Below are positions 1 through 6,768 of a DNA stretch of 13,358 bases, piece after piece. The position numbers and the translations under genes are program-made. The notes beneath the pieces were generated by a model, which ran no database searches, was not told the DNA's origin, and was given only the letters and a program-made list of their open reading frames with translations. Source of the stretch: Deltaproteobacteria bacterium (GTDB lineage: Bacteria; SAR324; NAC60-12); the NCBI GenBank assembly GCA_003541985.1, contig DPLM01000203.1, positions 1 through 13,358 of the forward strand, read 5' to 3'. The stretch's first letter is position 1, and every line of letters begins with the position of its first letter.

Positions 1-536
1 AGCGTTATTGGCATTATCCACAAAGTTCACAAGCCAATCAGCGTTAGCCAGTAGCTACGAAAAGAGATTACGGTTAGATAGCCCACAAGCTAAAGCCCTT
101 CAATACGCTCACGATGCTACAAAACCGACAAATCCCCTCTACAATGAAGGATTCATCCGCGGTAATTGTATTCAGTGAAAAGAATGAGATGCTGCGCGGG
201 GCTAATGTACTGTTGTGGCCGATGCAGGATGGTGCTCTGCAGGGGCAAAAAGACAATTCAATTTGACTAGCATCAAATTTATCCAAAACTTTTCTCAGCA
301 GCGGGCCAGGAAAGTCATGCCCTGCAGGAACAAATATATCACAAGCCTCCAAACAGTTATCAATTCCTGCCTCCCCAGCAGCTCAGAACCAACAACAAAT
401 TTCAGGTCACTGAACGCGACAAGACTCAGTGGAGAAAACTGCTAATCAACAAGGCTTTCTAACACCGATTGAAGAGCAGTCACCCACCGAGCATAATCGT
501 AAAAAACTGAGCAGCAGACTATATTAGCCAAGTACT
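1..536 (-). other. Gene-poor stretch, possibly a decayed coding region
   Basis: No intact gene can be supported here. On the minus strand, one frame (540 down to 295) reads like protein but is broken by TAG at 442-444 and ends at TGA 295-297; it contains the stretch SDLKFVVGSELLG. A second minus frame, open from about 352 down to 74, begins with residues such as EACDIFVPAGHDFPGPLLRK before becoming composition-poor. Joining the two frames near 355-375 gives a plausible continuous protein, which would imply one stop and one frameshift. The piece VPAGHDFPG is faintly like the PGH segment of metallo-beta-lactamase-fold proteins, but this is too weak to name a family. A plus-strand reading (215-445) has no recognisable features. 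Confidence 0.25.
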
Positions 537-977
537 CTAGACCAGCACACACTTTTCAGTTCCCAGAACACACCAATCCTTGGACTTGATGCGGCCATAA
601 TAAGCTACGGCAAGAACTTCCTTCAGCAATAGCTGTGAGAGATCATGACCATTGACCTTAGCAACCACTCAAAAATACTTATCTCGTTCCACATCCACGA
701 GATCAATCTGTCGAGCCTGTTCCAGCAGGTCCCACACGCGATCCTTAGTGTGCGGTGCCAGTTGTTCTTCCTGAGTCCAACGGCTACGAATCTCTGACGC
801 ATCAATGCCCACCACCCGAATGCCTAGCTTTTCACCAAAAACAGATGGTAAGTTCTTCCAATTCACGGTGAGTATATCGGCATCGTAGGCACGGACATAC
901 TCCATATTTAGAAAGTCTTCTGACTGTGATTGAATGGTCGACAATAACAGAAGCTGTCGCAACTTGAACAGCCTCAT
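537..977 (-). pseudogene. Thermonuclease (SNase-like) family pseudogene, nonsense mutation
   Basis: Read through one in-frame TGA (669-671), the minus strand gives a 146-codon SNase-like protein ending at TAG 537-539. Family landmarks are in order: YDAD near the start (Asp equivalent to the metal ligand), GIRVVGIDASEIR (Arg, Asp and Glu of the active site; the usual GIDTPEIR has become GIDASEIR), VERDKYF just before the stop, then SQLLLKEVLAVAYYG and KSKDWC after it. In this family DKYF or DKYG is followed by a catalytic arginine (Arg87 in the staphylococcal enzyme), and TGA is one C-to-T change from the Arg codon CGA. The frame stays intact on both sides, so this is a single nonsense change and not a frameshift. 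The cysteine that usually pairs with the DWC cysteine is Trp or absent (SRWTQ). The N-terminus resembles an eroded signal peptide and no good ribosome-binding site is visible. It lies 27 bases downstream of the arginine-rich ORF. Family identity is fairly sure; loss of function is inferred. Confidence 0.7.
669..671 (-). other. In-frame TGA at the catalytic Arg position
   Basis: This stop lies between codons for DKYF and VVAKV. CGA would restore the conserved arginine and a full-length nuclease domain. TGA is used as a normal stop elsewhere in the window, for example in the transporter and dapA, so recoding is unlikely. Confidence 0.7.
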
Positions 978-1004
978 CAGTTGGAGATGACAGGAGAAGA
1001 AGAC

Positions 1005-1310
1005 CTAATCAATCGAACGGAGTGGATCAACTGAAAGCCTTGGGAACTTTGTGCGCTCAAACCCGCGGCGGTCAGCTTTACGGCGATCATTTGCTACAGG
1101 AACACTTTGAACCCGGCGATCAGTCGGCTTGCGACGTTCGGAAATCCTACCACGTCGATCACCTTTACGGCGATCTTCTTTGATGCCTACCTCGGAGAGG
1201 TTTATGTGAATCTTGCGGCGCTCCTCACGGGTTCGGCGTTCTGGCAAATCAGCTTCGATGATACCACCAAGGGTTAAGTGAATCGAATCACCTGTCTTTG
1301 TCTTTTTCAT
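1005..1310 (-). CDS. Small arginine-rich protein with repeated [D/E]RR motifs
   Basis: The product is a 101-residue hypothetical protein of no named family. Its body contains eight [D/E]RR triplets (residues about 24, 30, 46, 51, 58, 64, 75 and 80), several in paired forms such as DRRKGDRR and DRRKADRR. About 21 of 101 residues are arginine, with many acidic partners, so the middle is probably extended or disordered and highly charged. There is no signal peptide or membrane segment. At DNA level a 13-base unit (CTTTACGGCGATC on the plus strand) occurs exactly at 1076-1088 and 1163-1175, consistent with internal duplication. A GAGGAG lies about 15 bases before the ATG, which is rather far for a ribosome-binding site. 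Similar RR-rich stretches occur in linkers of bacterial signalling proteins and in nucleic-acid-binding tails; the function here is unknown. That it is a real gene rests on composition and repeat structure. Confidence 0.5.
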   Translation of the reverse strand: MKKTKTGDSIHLTLGGIIEADLPERRTREERRKIHINLSEVGIKEDRRKGDRRGRISERRKPTDRRVQSVPVANDRRKADRRGFERTKFPRLSVDPLRSID

Positions 1311-1874
1311 AAATTTTTCAGCTCGCTCCTCGATTCTGAAAGGACTGTTTTCTTGAAACCATTGGTCGAATTAGAGAAACCCATCAATAATCCCCAGTCT
1401 TTCAAGTCGGCATGTTGCTTCTGCTCTCAAGTTCTAGGACCAACCCCTAAGATCATGGATTTTTACACTGTGATGGTGAGATATACTCCAAAGGGAATCT
1501 ATTGCCAATTCTTTCTTACTAAAGCAACTTTTCGGTAATAGTATTGACAAGCAGAGAACTCAACAAGCCCAGCGCAGGAATGCTCAACTCTGACCAAATG
1601 AAGTATGAAGGCAAGCTATATCCACCTCCCCACATCTCGTATTCTCTGTCTAAGCAGCAACCAATTTTTGCTAACCTCTCAATGATTGCGTGACGAGCCT
1701 TCAGAAAACCAATAATCTTGGGACAGTTTAATCAGATGATTTGCTGATCTCAGGCAACATCCACTTCTAGTTCCCTACCGGTCATCATAAACTTAGAGAT
1801 GGAATCATGTTCTGTTATTTTCCATACCCTCCAAACTTCTTTCCTGCAGGAGGAGTCGACTTACGAAGGCATCC
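1311..1874. other. Long stretch without a supportable gene
   Basis: About 560 bases separate the arginine-rich ORF from the transporter. An 86-codon plus-strand frame (1278-1538) overlaps the arginine-rich gene and has no recognisable domain. Downstream of it all frames are short. The right end must contain the transporter promoter and leader; the best -10-like element I see is TGTTATTTT at 1813-1821 with a poor -35. No terminator, RNA gene or repeat family was recognised. Confidence 0.4.
1865..1869 (+). promoter_or_regulatory. Ribosome-binding site for the MFS gene
   Basis: GAAGG sits five bases before the ATG at 1875 and supports that start. A stronger GGAGGAG lies about 20 bases upstream of the ATG and is too far to serve it directly. 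Confidence 0.5.
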
Positions 1875-3101
1875 ATGACTAAGAATGTTGCCATTCCTTC
1901 ACAAACTTATCGCTGGGTCATGCTCTTTGGGGTTTGGTTGATCTATTTCTGTTTCGGGTTGACGGTTTCGGCGCTTGCCCCACTGGTGCGGCCCATCACA
2001 GAAGACCTCTCGATGAGTTATGCAGCAATGGGGAGTGTGCTCGGCGCCTGGCAGCTTATTTACATTGGGACTGCTCTACCTTGTGGCGCACTGATTGACC
2101 GTTTTGGTCTACGGCGTTCACTGCTGATAGCTTCACTACTGATGGGGGCCTCTGCGCTGTTACGTTCACAGGCTGAGGACTATATGATGATGCTGGTCGC
2201 AGTAGCCTTGTTTGGCCTAGGGGGTCCACTGATCTCAATTGGTGCTCCAAAGTTGATTAGCCTCTGGTTTGAGGGTCCACAAAAAGGACTGGCGATGGGC
2301 CTGTATGTAACAGGGCCGGCATTGGGTTCCATTGCTGCTCTATCACTAACGAACTCAGTTGCCATGCCTTTCTTTGAGAACCAGTGGCGCAGCGTAATGT
2401 TCAGTTACGGAGTGATCGTGCTGCTGTCTGGAATTGTCTGGTGGGCAATCAATCTGGAACCGGGAAGCCAACGACTGGAACAGAAAAGTTTGCAGGAGGC
2501 CCGCCCCGCCCAGTGGGGTCTATTTCTGCAGTTAAGTCAAATTCGAGCTGTGCAGTATGTTTTACTGATCAGTATCGGCATTTTTCTTTACAACCACGGC
2601 CTGAGCAACTGGCTGCATGAGATCCTGATGACCCGCGGTTTGAGTTCAGAGAAAGCCGGAGTCTGGGCTTCGCTGCCCACAATGATTGGTGTACTAGGGG
2701 CACTACTGATTCCCCGCAAGGCAACTCCTCCCTATCGGGTTCGCATTCTGACTGCTCTGTTTCTACTGGCAGGTTCTGCCTCTCTTTGCTTTCAGTCTTC
2801 GACAGAGTGGGTTCTACTGCTAGGCTTGGTCCTCAAGGGCATCACGCAGGGTTCGATGATGACAATCCTGTTACTTGTGCTGATGGAAGTTCCAGAGGTA
2901 GGCGCTAAGAACTCAGGCTCAGCGGGAGGGATGTTCTTTGCCGCAGCAGAAATTGGCGGGGTCCTGGGCCCATTGGGACTCGGAGTCTTGTCTGAGTGGA
3001 CCGGAAATTTCCAAGGAGCATTGGGGGGATTGACCTTCGTTTGTTTCTTGCTGCTTCTCCTGCTCAACCTGCTACAGCGTTCTGATGAACACTCTACTTG
3101 A
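1875..3101 (+). CDS. Major facilitator superfamily transporter
   Basis: This is a 408-residue inner-membrane transporter of usual MFS length, with about twelve hydrophobic segments in two halves separated by a charged loop (residues about 195-225). The loop between segments 2 and 3 carries the MFS signature GALIDRFGLRR (residues 71-81). The second half ends with a glycine-rich stretch (AAAEIGGVLGPLGLGVL, about 356-372) common in the CynX/NimT-like and related anion or metabolite transporters. Substrate cannot be read from the sequence. The ATG is supported by GAAGG five bases upstream. The gene is monocistronic in this window and converges on the small periplasmic protein gene with 12 bases between stops, so the two transcripts must terminate within or across each other's 3' ends. 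Confidence 0.9.
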   Translation: MTKNVAIPSQTYRWVMLFGVWLIYFCFGLTVSALAPLVRPITEDLSMSYAAMGSVLGAWQLIYIGTALPCGALIDRFGLRRSLLIASLLMGASALLRSQAEDYMMMLVAVALFGLGGPLISIGAPKLISLWFEGPQKGLAMGLYVTGPALGSIAALSLTNSVAMPFFENQWRSVMFSYGVIVLLSGIVWWAINLEPGSQRLEQKSLQEARPAQWGLFLQLSQIRAVQYVLLISIGIFLYNHGLSNWLHEILMTRGLSSEKAGVWASLPTMIGVLGALLIPRKATPPYRVRILTALFLLAGSASLCFQSSTEWVLLLGLVLKGITQGSMMTILLLVLMEVPEVGAKNSGSAGGMFFAAAEIGGVLGPLGLGVLSEWTGNFQGALGGLTFVCFLLLLLLNLLQRSDEHST

Positions 3102-3113
3102 CTCCGCGAGGGA

Positions 3114-3533
3114 TCAACGCATCTCCACCATTTTTAGACCAACCTCTGCCAGTTGCTGAATGGGATCATCGCTGTAGGTCATTGCCTCTTCGAGAGCAAA
3201 CACCGCAATGTAAGCATCATCTTTTTCAGGCACATCCAGCAGGGGTGAAGCACGACCTGAATTGATTTGTTCTCGCAGCTGGTAGAGCGTCCGGAAGTAA
3301 TTCAACTCTAGGAACTCCTCAATGAAGCGCCGAGTCACTTCCTGATTCTCTAAATACACCACGAGGGTTGCGGCATTACTATCAAAACTTTGCCGAGTCC
3401 GTCCCTCTACCAAAGCAATAAGCTCCTGGCGTGAAAAGTTTGGAACCGAGTTGGAAGCCATCCAGATTTCTTGTGCCTCTGTCGAATCCAGCAAGAAAAG
3501 CCAGATTCCCAGCAGGGCCATCAGCTTTTGCAT
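3114..3533 (-). CDS. Miniature periplasmic phosphate-binding-like (PstS-like) protein
   Basis: This 139-residue exported protein has an N-terminal signal peptide (about residues 1-20, ending TEA before QE). The mature part follows the plan of short proteins usually annotated as phosphate ABC transporter substrate-binding-like: SRQELIALVEGRTR (compare LSRxELxxIFLGR in that family), a hydrophobic strand LVVYLENQ, then RRFIEEFLELNYFRTLYQLREQINSG, matching the family's pattern in which a helix and a YW-x-R segment lead to a short glycine-containing turn. The usual C-terminal PGAIGY-type motif is not evident, replaced by DDAYIAVFALEEA. At this size it holds at most one lobe of a normal two-lobed binding protein, so it may sense or act as an accessory and not carry solute. 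Its ATG is six bases after the porin stop, so the two are almost surely one transcript. No ABC permease or ATPase is near. Confidence 0.55.
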   Translation of the reverse strand: MQKLMALLGIWLFLLDSTEAQEIWMASNSVPNFSRQELIALVEGRTRQSFDSNAATLVVYLENQEVTRRFIEEFLELNYFRTLYQLREQINSGRASPLLDVPEKDDAYIAVFALEEAMTYSDDPIQQLAEVGLKMVEMR

Positions 3534-3539
3534 AGATTC

Positions 3540-4841
3540 TCAGAATTCATAGGTCGCCGAAATCGCTTGGGCTTTCCAATTTTCGCCCATCTTTTCGCGC
3601 CACTGTGAAGATTCGGAAGTTTCTTTATTTTGCGAGTAACGCAGGCCGAAGTGGCCTGTCTTATCGTGAAATTCATACTTCAGAGTCCAATCGTGATGGG
3701 GCCTGTATTTCAGACCGGCAAAGCGATGAGTGCCCCCAAATATTTGCTCATTATTTTCCTCAACAGACCAATCCCCGTAGCCAACATAAGTAGTGAGTTG
3801 CTTCATGTGCAGGGTCAGCACGGCAGAGCGGTGTGTATCCAGCCGCTCACGAAGATCTGAATCAGCTGCCGCAGTAATACACTGCATGAAGGAATAGTAG
3901 TCTTGCTGTGTACCTTCTGCTACATAATACAAACGTGACTGTTCTAAGGTCATTTGCCATTCTTCCCACCACAACTCCAATCCATCATAGTCGATCACAT
4001 AAGGTCGAGTAAATTCACCAGTTGGTGGTGGCCCGCATTGGTGAGACTGCAGAAAATTATCAACACCAATCTGCTGCGTAAGATCAAGCGATTCCCAGTT
4101 AGCTTGAAGTAATGATTGGGCCGCAGACTTTTGATAATAGGAGTAAGGAATCTGAATAAAATGAACAGGCTCATGGTGATCCTTGCGAATCCGGATCATC
4201 TCCCAGAGTTCCAATTCTAGCGAGGCAAATTGGTTTTCCTGGCGATCTAACTCCATACCTAATTCTGAAAGTACGGTCAGATAATCTTCTTGGGGCTCTG
4301 GATAATCACGAACAATACGACCCAGTTCAAGCTGTACTTGAAAGCTTGAACTTCTTGGTGTGTAAAAGTAGGTCACCCAACCATCCCCTCGATCGAAGAT
4401 GGCTGCATTCTGTCCCCAATAGATCTGCATCGGCTGGGCGTGATGAATACCAAGTCGATCTGCAGGATTTAGCCGCTGCATGTTGTAAAAACCGTAGGGC
4501 AGCTGCAAACGCCCGAATCTTGTACCAACAATACTCTTACCAAGATAAGTGTTTGCATCCAGCAGCAGGAATTCAAACTCACTGTCCGGGCCATCATTAA
4601 GGTAAGGCTGGTAAGCATAAAGGGCTCGGAAGGAAAGCCACGGCTGCATGACCCAATCCAAGCGCAGAGCTGCTTCCCAGCCACCATCTTCCTGCTGCGG
4701 CAGATGCAAGGGCTCAGGATCGGTCTGCATCCAGGCCTTGGAAACCCAGCCACTCCATTGTAGTTTTGCAAATGGCGATGTATTTTCGTTGGCCAAGATC
4801 CCCCAAGGCCAAAGTAGCAAACACCAAAAGATTTTTCTCAT
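3540..4841 (-). CDS. Outer-membrane porin-like beta-barrel protein
   Basis: From the ATG at 4841 the product is 433 residues, starting MRKIFWCLLLWPWGILA, a clear signal peptide probably cut before NEN. A GTG at 4868 would add nine polar residues in front of the signal and overlap the likely transcription start, so I reject it. The mature chain is rich in alternating aromatic and polar residues, has many short strands (for example LQWSGWVSKAW, LKYEFHDKT, FGLRYSQN) and ends in TYEF, the terminal-Phe pattern used for outer-membrane barrel assembly. Length and strand pattern resemble 16-stranded general or anion-selective porins. The segment GTRFGRLQLPYGFYN (about residues 103-117) is the kind seen in OprO/OprP-like and related porins. 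Substrate is unknown. It is first in a two-gene transcript with the small binding-like protein and diverges from the histidine kinase. Confidence 0.75.
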   Translation of the reverse strand: MRKIFWCLLLWPWGILANENTSPFAKLQWSGWVSKAWMQTDPEPLHLPQQEDGGWEAALRLDWVMQPWLSFRALYAYQPYLNDGPDSEFEFLLLDANTYLGKSIVGTRFGRLQLPYGFYNMQRLNPADRLGIHHAQPMQIYWGQNAAIFDRGDGWVTYFYTPRSSSFQVQLELGRIVRDYPEPQEDYLTVLSELGMELDRQENQFASLELELWEMIRIRKDHHEPVHFIQIPYSYYQKSAAQSLLQANWESLDLTQQIGVDNFLQSHQCGPPPTGEFTRPYVIDYDGLELWWEEWQMTLEQSRLYYVAEGTQQDYYSFMQCITAAADSDLRERLDTHRSAVLTLHMKQLTTYVGYGDWSVEENNEQIFGGTHRFAGLKYRPHHDWTLKYEFHDKTGHFGLRYSQNKETSESSQWREKMGENWKAQAISATYEF

Positions 4842-4873
4842 GATTTTCTCAGAATCGTTGTCGAACACTGCAA

Positions 4874-4899
4874 ACTATACTAATGTATTTAAGTGTCAA
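4874..4899 (-). promoter_or_regulatory. Candidate promoter of the porin/binding-protein pair
   Basis: On the minus strand a perfect TTGACA (4899-4894) is followed 14 bases later by TATAGT (4879-4874). The spacer is shorter than the usual 16-18, and a 16-base spacer instead gives the poorer TAGTTT. Transcription would start near 4867, which favours the ATG at 4841 over the GTG at 4868. Confidence 0.4.
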
Positions 4900-4921
4900 C
4901 AGCATATAACAGATATGATTT

Positions 4922-4930
4922 TGTTATGAT
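4922..4930 (+). promoter_or_regulatory. Candidate extended -10 promoter of the histidine kinase gene
   Basis: TGTTATGAT is an extended -10 element (TG, one base, TATGAT) about 34 bases before the kinase ATG. No good -35 is seen, as is common for extended -10 promoters. TATGATT occurs twice, 11 bases apart (4914-4920 and 4925-4931), and CATAT-N5-ATATG forms a small inverted repeat at 4903-4917, so a regulator could bind here. Confidence 0.35.
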
Positions 4931-4964
4931 TATTCTGGATTTGTAATCCTAACTGACAAATTCG

Positions 4965-6659
4965 ATGTCCAACTTGATTGAACGACTCCGACGCCAGCCG
5001 CTGAATCGACAGATTAGCTTGTCGATCTGGATGCTCTTTGTTAGCACTGGAACGCTGTTCGGACTAGGCCTTTACCACTACATGGAGGAAATCGCTGAAA
5101 AAAATTTTCAACAGAGCCTTCAGCAGGATCAACTCATTGCGGAGATCTTTCTACAGAACCAATTTAATGAGTTTACTGATGAAACAGAGGGCATTGTCAG
5201 CACCTACAATTTCCTATTGGAAGCCACGGCTGCAGATACAGTCCGCAACCGCTCCGTCCTGAAAACAATGTTTACAAAACTGAAGGAATCCCCAGGGTTC
5301 CTTTGGTTCTTCAATAATACCTGCCAGCTCCAGACTTCCTACAGCAGTACTGGAGAGTTTCCCGCACTACCCAATCTCTGTGAAGAGGCCGGGACGCTGC
5401 TACAATTCAGTGAGGATACCCAACAAACCTTTCTACTTTCACACCATATTCTGCAAGATCGTCAGGGCCTACCCTATGGCCAATTACTGATCGCTAAAAA
5501 TCTCAATCTGCAGGAGTGGGAACAATCACCACAAGTATTTCATATCTCTGCGGATCGCATACGCTTCACAATAGAGCCTCTGGCAACAGATACTTCAGAT
5601 AGTTTCCGAATTCACAGTCTACCTGTACCCACCACCAGTCATTTCCATCTGAACCTATTTTATGACAACAAGCGGCTTGAAGCAATCGCCAACAACACCA
5701 CTGTAGCTGCGCTAGTCGTCTTCCTGATGATGGGGTTAATTCTTTATCTCGGTGTGAGGCTGGTTCTTGAGAAAACCATCACAGGGCCAACCAACCAACT
5801 ACTAGAAGACGTTCAAACCTTCATAAAAGACGATCATCAGGTTCCTCTCCGTGAGCAGCAATCCCAGGAATTAGATCAACTCTACCAGGCGATTCACGAG
5901 ATGACGGTAGCCATCCAGAAATCTCGTAAGCAGCAACTTGATCAATTAGAGGAACGACTACAGATGCGTTCCAAGCTGGAGATCGCGGACGCATTGGGGC
6001 ACATCAGCCATGAAATCAATCGTTACCTCGGGGCAATCCGCATCTCTGCGGAGTTTTTGCGGCTGCTTCCTGATCAGGACCCTAAACCTCGACTACTGCA
6101 GATTGAAGCTTCCGTAGACAAGTGTACAGCAACACTGAGAGAGGTGATGCAGGCCTGCCGCTCTGGTCAATTGGGATCCTTCAACCTCAGGAAATTATTG
6201 GAAGAGCAACTTCCTCTTTACCAGTCTCAGGAGCAGATTCCCCTAAAGCTGGACTACTTCACTAACTTGGAAGAATTTTATTTTTCTCGTAGCCTGATCA
6301 GTAGTTTTCTGGAAAACTGTATCCAAAATGCAGCATATTCCATTCGTCAGGCCCAGCCTAAGTCCCCATCCATCTATATCGAAGTTAGCGAATACTCCCA
6401 ACAGGACCGTCCTTCTCTTCGCATCAGTGTATATGATAATGGTGTCGGCATCCCACCAAATACAATAGATCAACTGGGCAAGCAGTCTGTCCCATCTCTC
6501 AAGGCAAGTGGCAGCGGCTTTGGTCTCTATTCATTGAACAACCTACTGAAACGGCATGGAGCCTCACTACACTGCACCAACCAGCAAGAGGGTGGTGCAA
6601 TGATTCGCCTTACCTTTCCGCTGGATCTGACCCCAATAGATCAAAACCTGCACAACTAA
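4965..6659 (+). CDS. Membrane sensor histidine kinase (orphan in this window)
   Basis: The product is a 564-residue two-component sensor kinase. Membrane segments at about residues 17-37 and 246-266 flank a periplasmic sensor region of about 205 residues that includes two cysteines (C120, C139) able to form a disulfide. A HAMP-like linker follows (LEKTITGPTNQLLEDV, about 268-283), then a coiled-coil stretch rich in Gln and Glu (298-338). The dimerisation/phosphoacceptor box is GHISHEINRYLGAIR, with His349 as the likely phosphorylation site. The ATPase domain has the N box LENCIQNAAYS (449-459), the G1 box DNGVGI (491-496) and the G2 box GSGFGL (516-521), so it looks catalytically competent. 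There is no receiver domain, and no response regulator lies within the window. The divergent porin and binding-like genes suggest it senses a solute handled by them. No clear Shine-Dalgarno sequence precedes the ATG. Confidence 0.92.
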   Translation: MSNLIERLRRQPLNRQISLSIWMLFVSTGTLFGLGLYHYMEEIAEKNFQQSLQQDQLIAEIFLQNQFNEFTDETEGIVSTYNFLLEATAADTVRNRSVLKTMFTKLKESPGFLWFFNNTCQLQTSYSSTGEFPALPNLCEEAGTLLQFSEDTQQTFLLSHHILQDRQGLPYGQLLIAKNLNLQEWEQSPQVFHISADRIRFTIEPLATDTSDSFRIHSLPVPTTSHFHLNLFYDNKRLEAIANNTTVAALVVFLMMGLILYLGVRLVLEKTITGPTNQLLEDVQTFIKDDHQVPLREQQSQELDQLYQAIHEMTVAIQKSRKQQLDQLEERLQMRSKLEIADALGHISHEINRYLGAIRISAEFLRLLPDQDPKPRLLQIEASVDKCTATLREVMQACRSGQLGSFNLRKLLEEQLPLYQSQEQIPLKLDYFTNLEEFYFSRSLISSFLENCIQNAAYSIRQAQPKSPSIYIEVSEYSQQDRPSLRISVYDNGVGIPPNTIDQLGKQSVPSLKASGSGFGLYSLNNLLKRHGASLHCTNQQEGGAMIRLTFPLDLTPIDQNLHN

Positions 6660-6710
6660 GTCAGCAAGGTGGTATACCCAAGAAGAATATTGCGAAATTA
6701 CTAGAAAATA

Positions 6711-6746
6711 GGAAGGTAGAACTTCCCGCAGAAGCAGAGAAGTTCC
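6711..6746. terminator. Possible hairpin between convergent genes
   Basis: GAACTTC (6719-6725) pairs with GAAGTTC (6739-6745) over a 13-base loop, and GGAAG/CTTCC (6711-6715 and 6722-6726) can form a competing stem. The site lies in the only gap between the convergent kinase and tldE genes, where a terminator is expected, but neither strand has a good T-run directly after the stem. Confidence 0.25.
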
Positions 6747-6768
6747 TTGCGAGGAGTGAATAGACCTT

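Noticed and set aside
7..38. ATTGGC / GCCAAT inverted repeat at the left edge
   Set aside because: Six-base arms with a 20-base loop are near chance level and nothing around them suggests an attachment site or terminator.
1278..1538. 86-codon plus-strand frame before the transporter
   Set aside because: It overlaps the arginine-rich gene on the other strand and has no domain, signal peptide or ribosome-binding site.
1544..1549. TTGACA on the plus strand, considered as the transporter promoter
   Set aside because: No -10 lies at the right distance, and it is over 300 bases from the transporter start.
1731..1748. Inverted repeat ATCAG-N8-CTGAT upstream of the transporter
   Set aside because: Five-base arms are expected by chance in a stretch of this length and no T-run or promoter element is attached.
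4842..4868. Nine-residue N-terminal extension of the porin from a GTG start
   Set aside because: It would place charged residues before an otherwise normal signal peptide and start at the predicted transcription start site.
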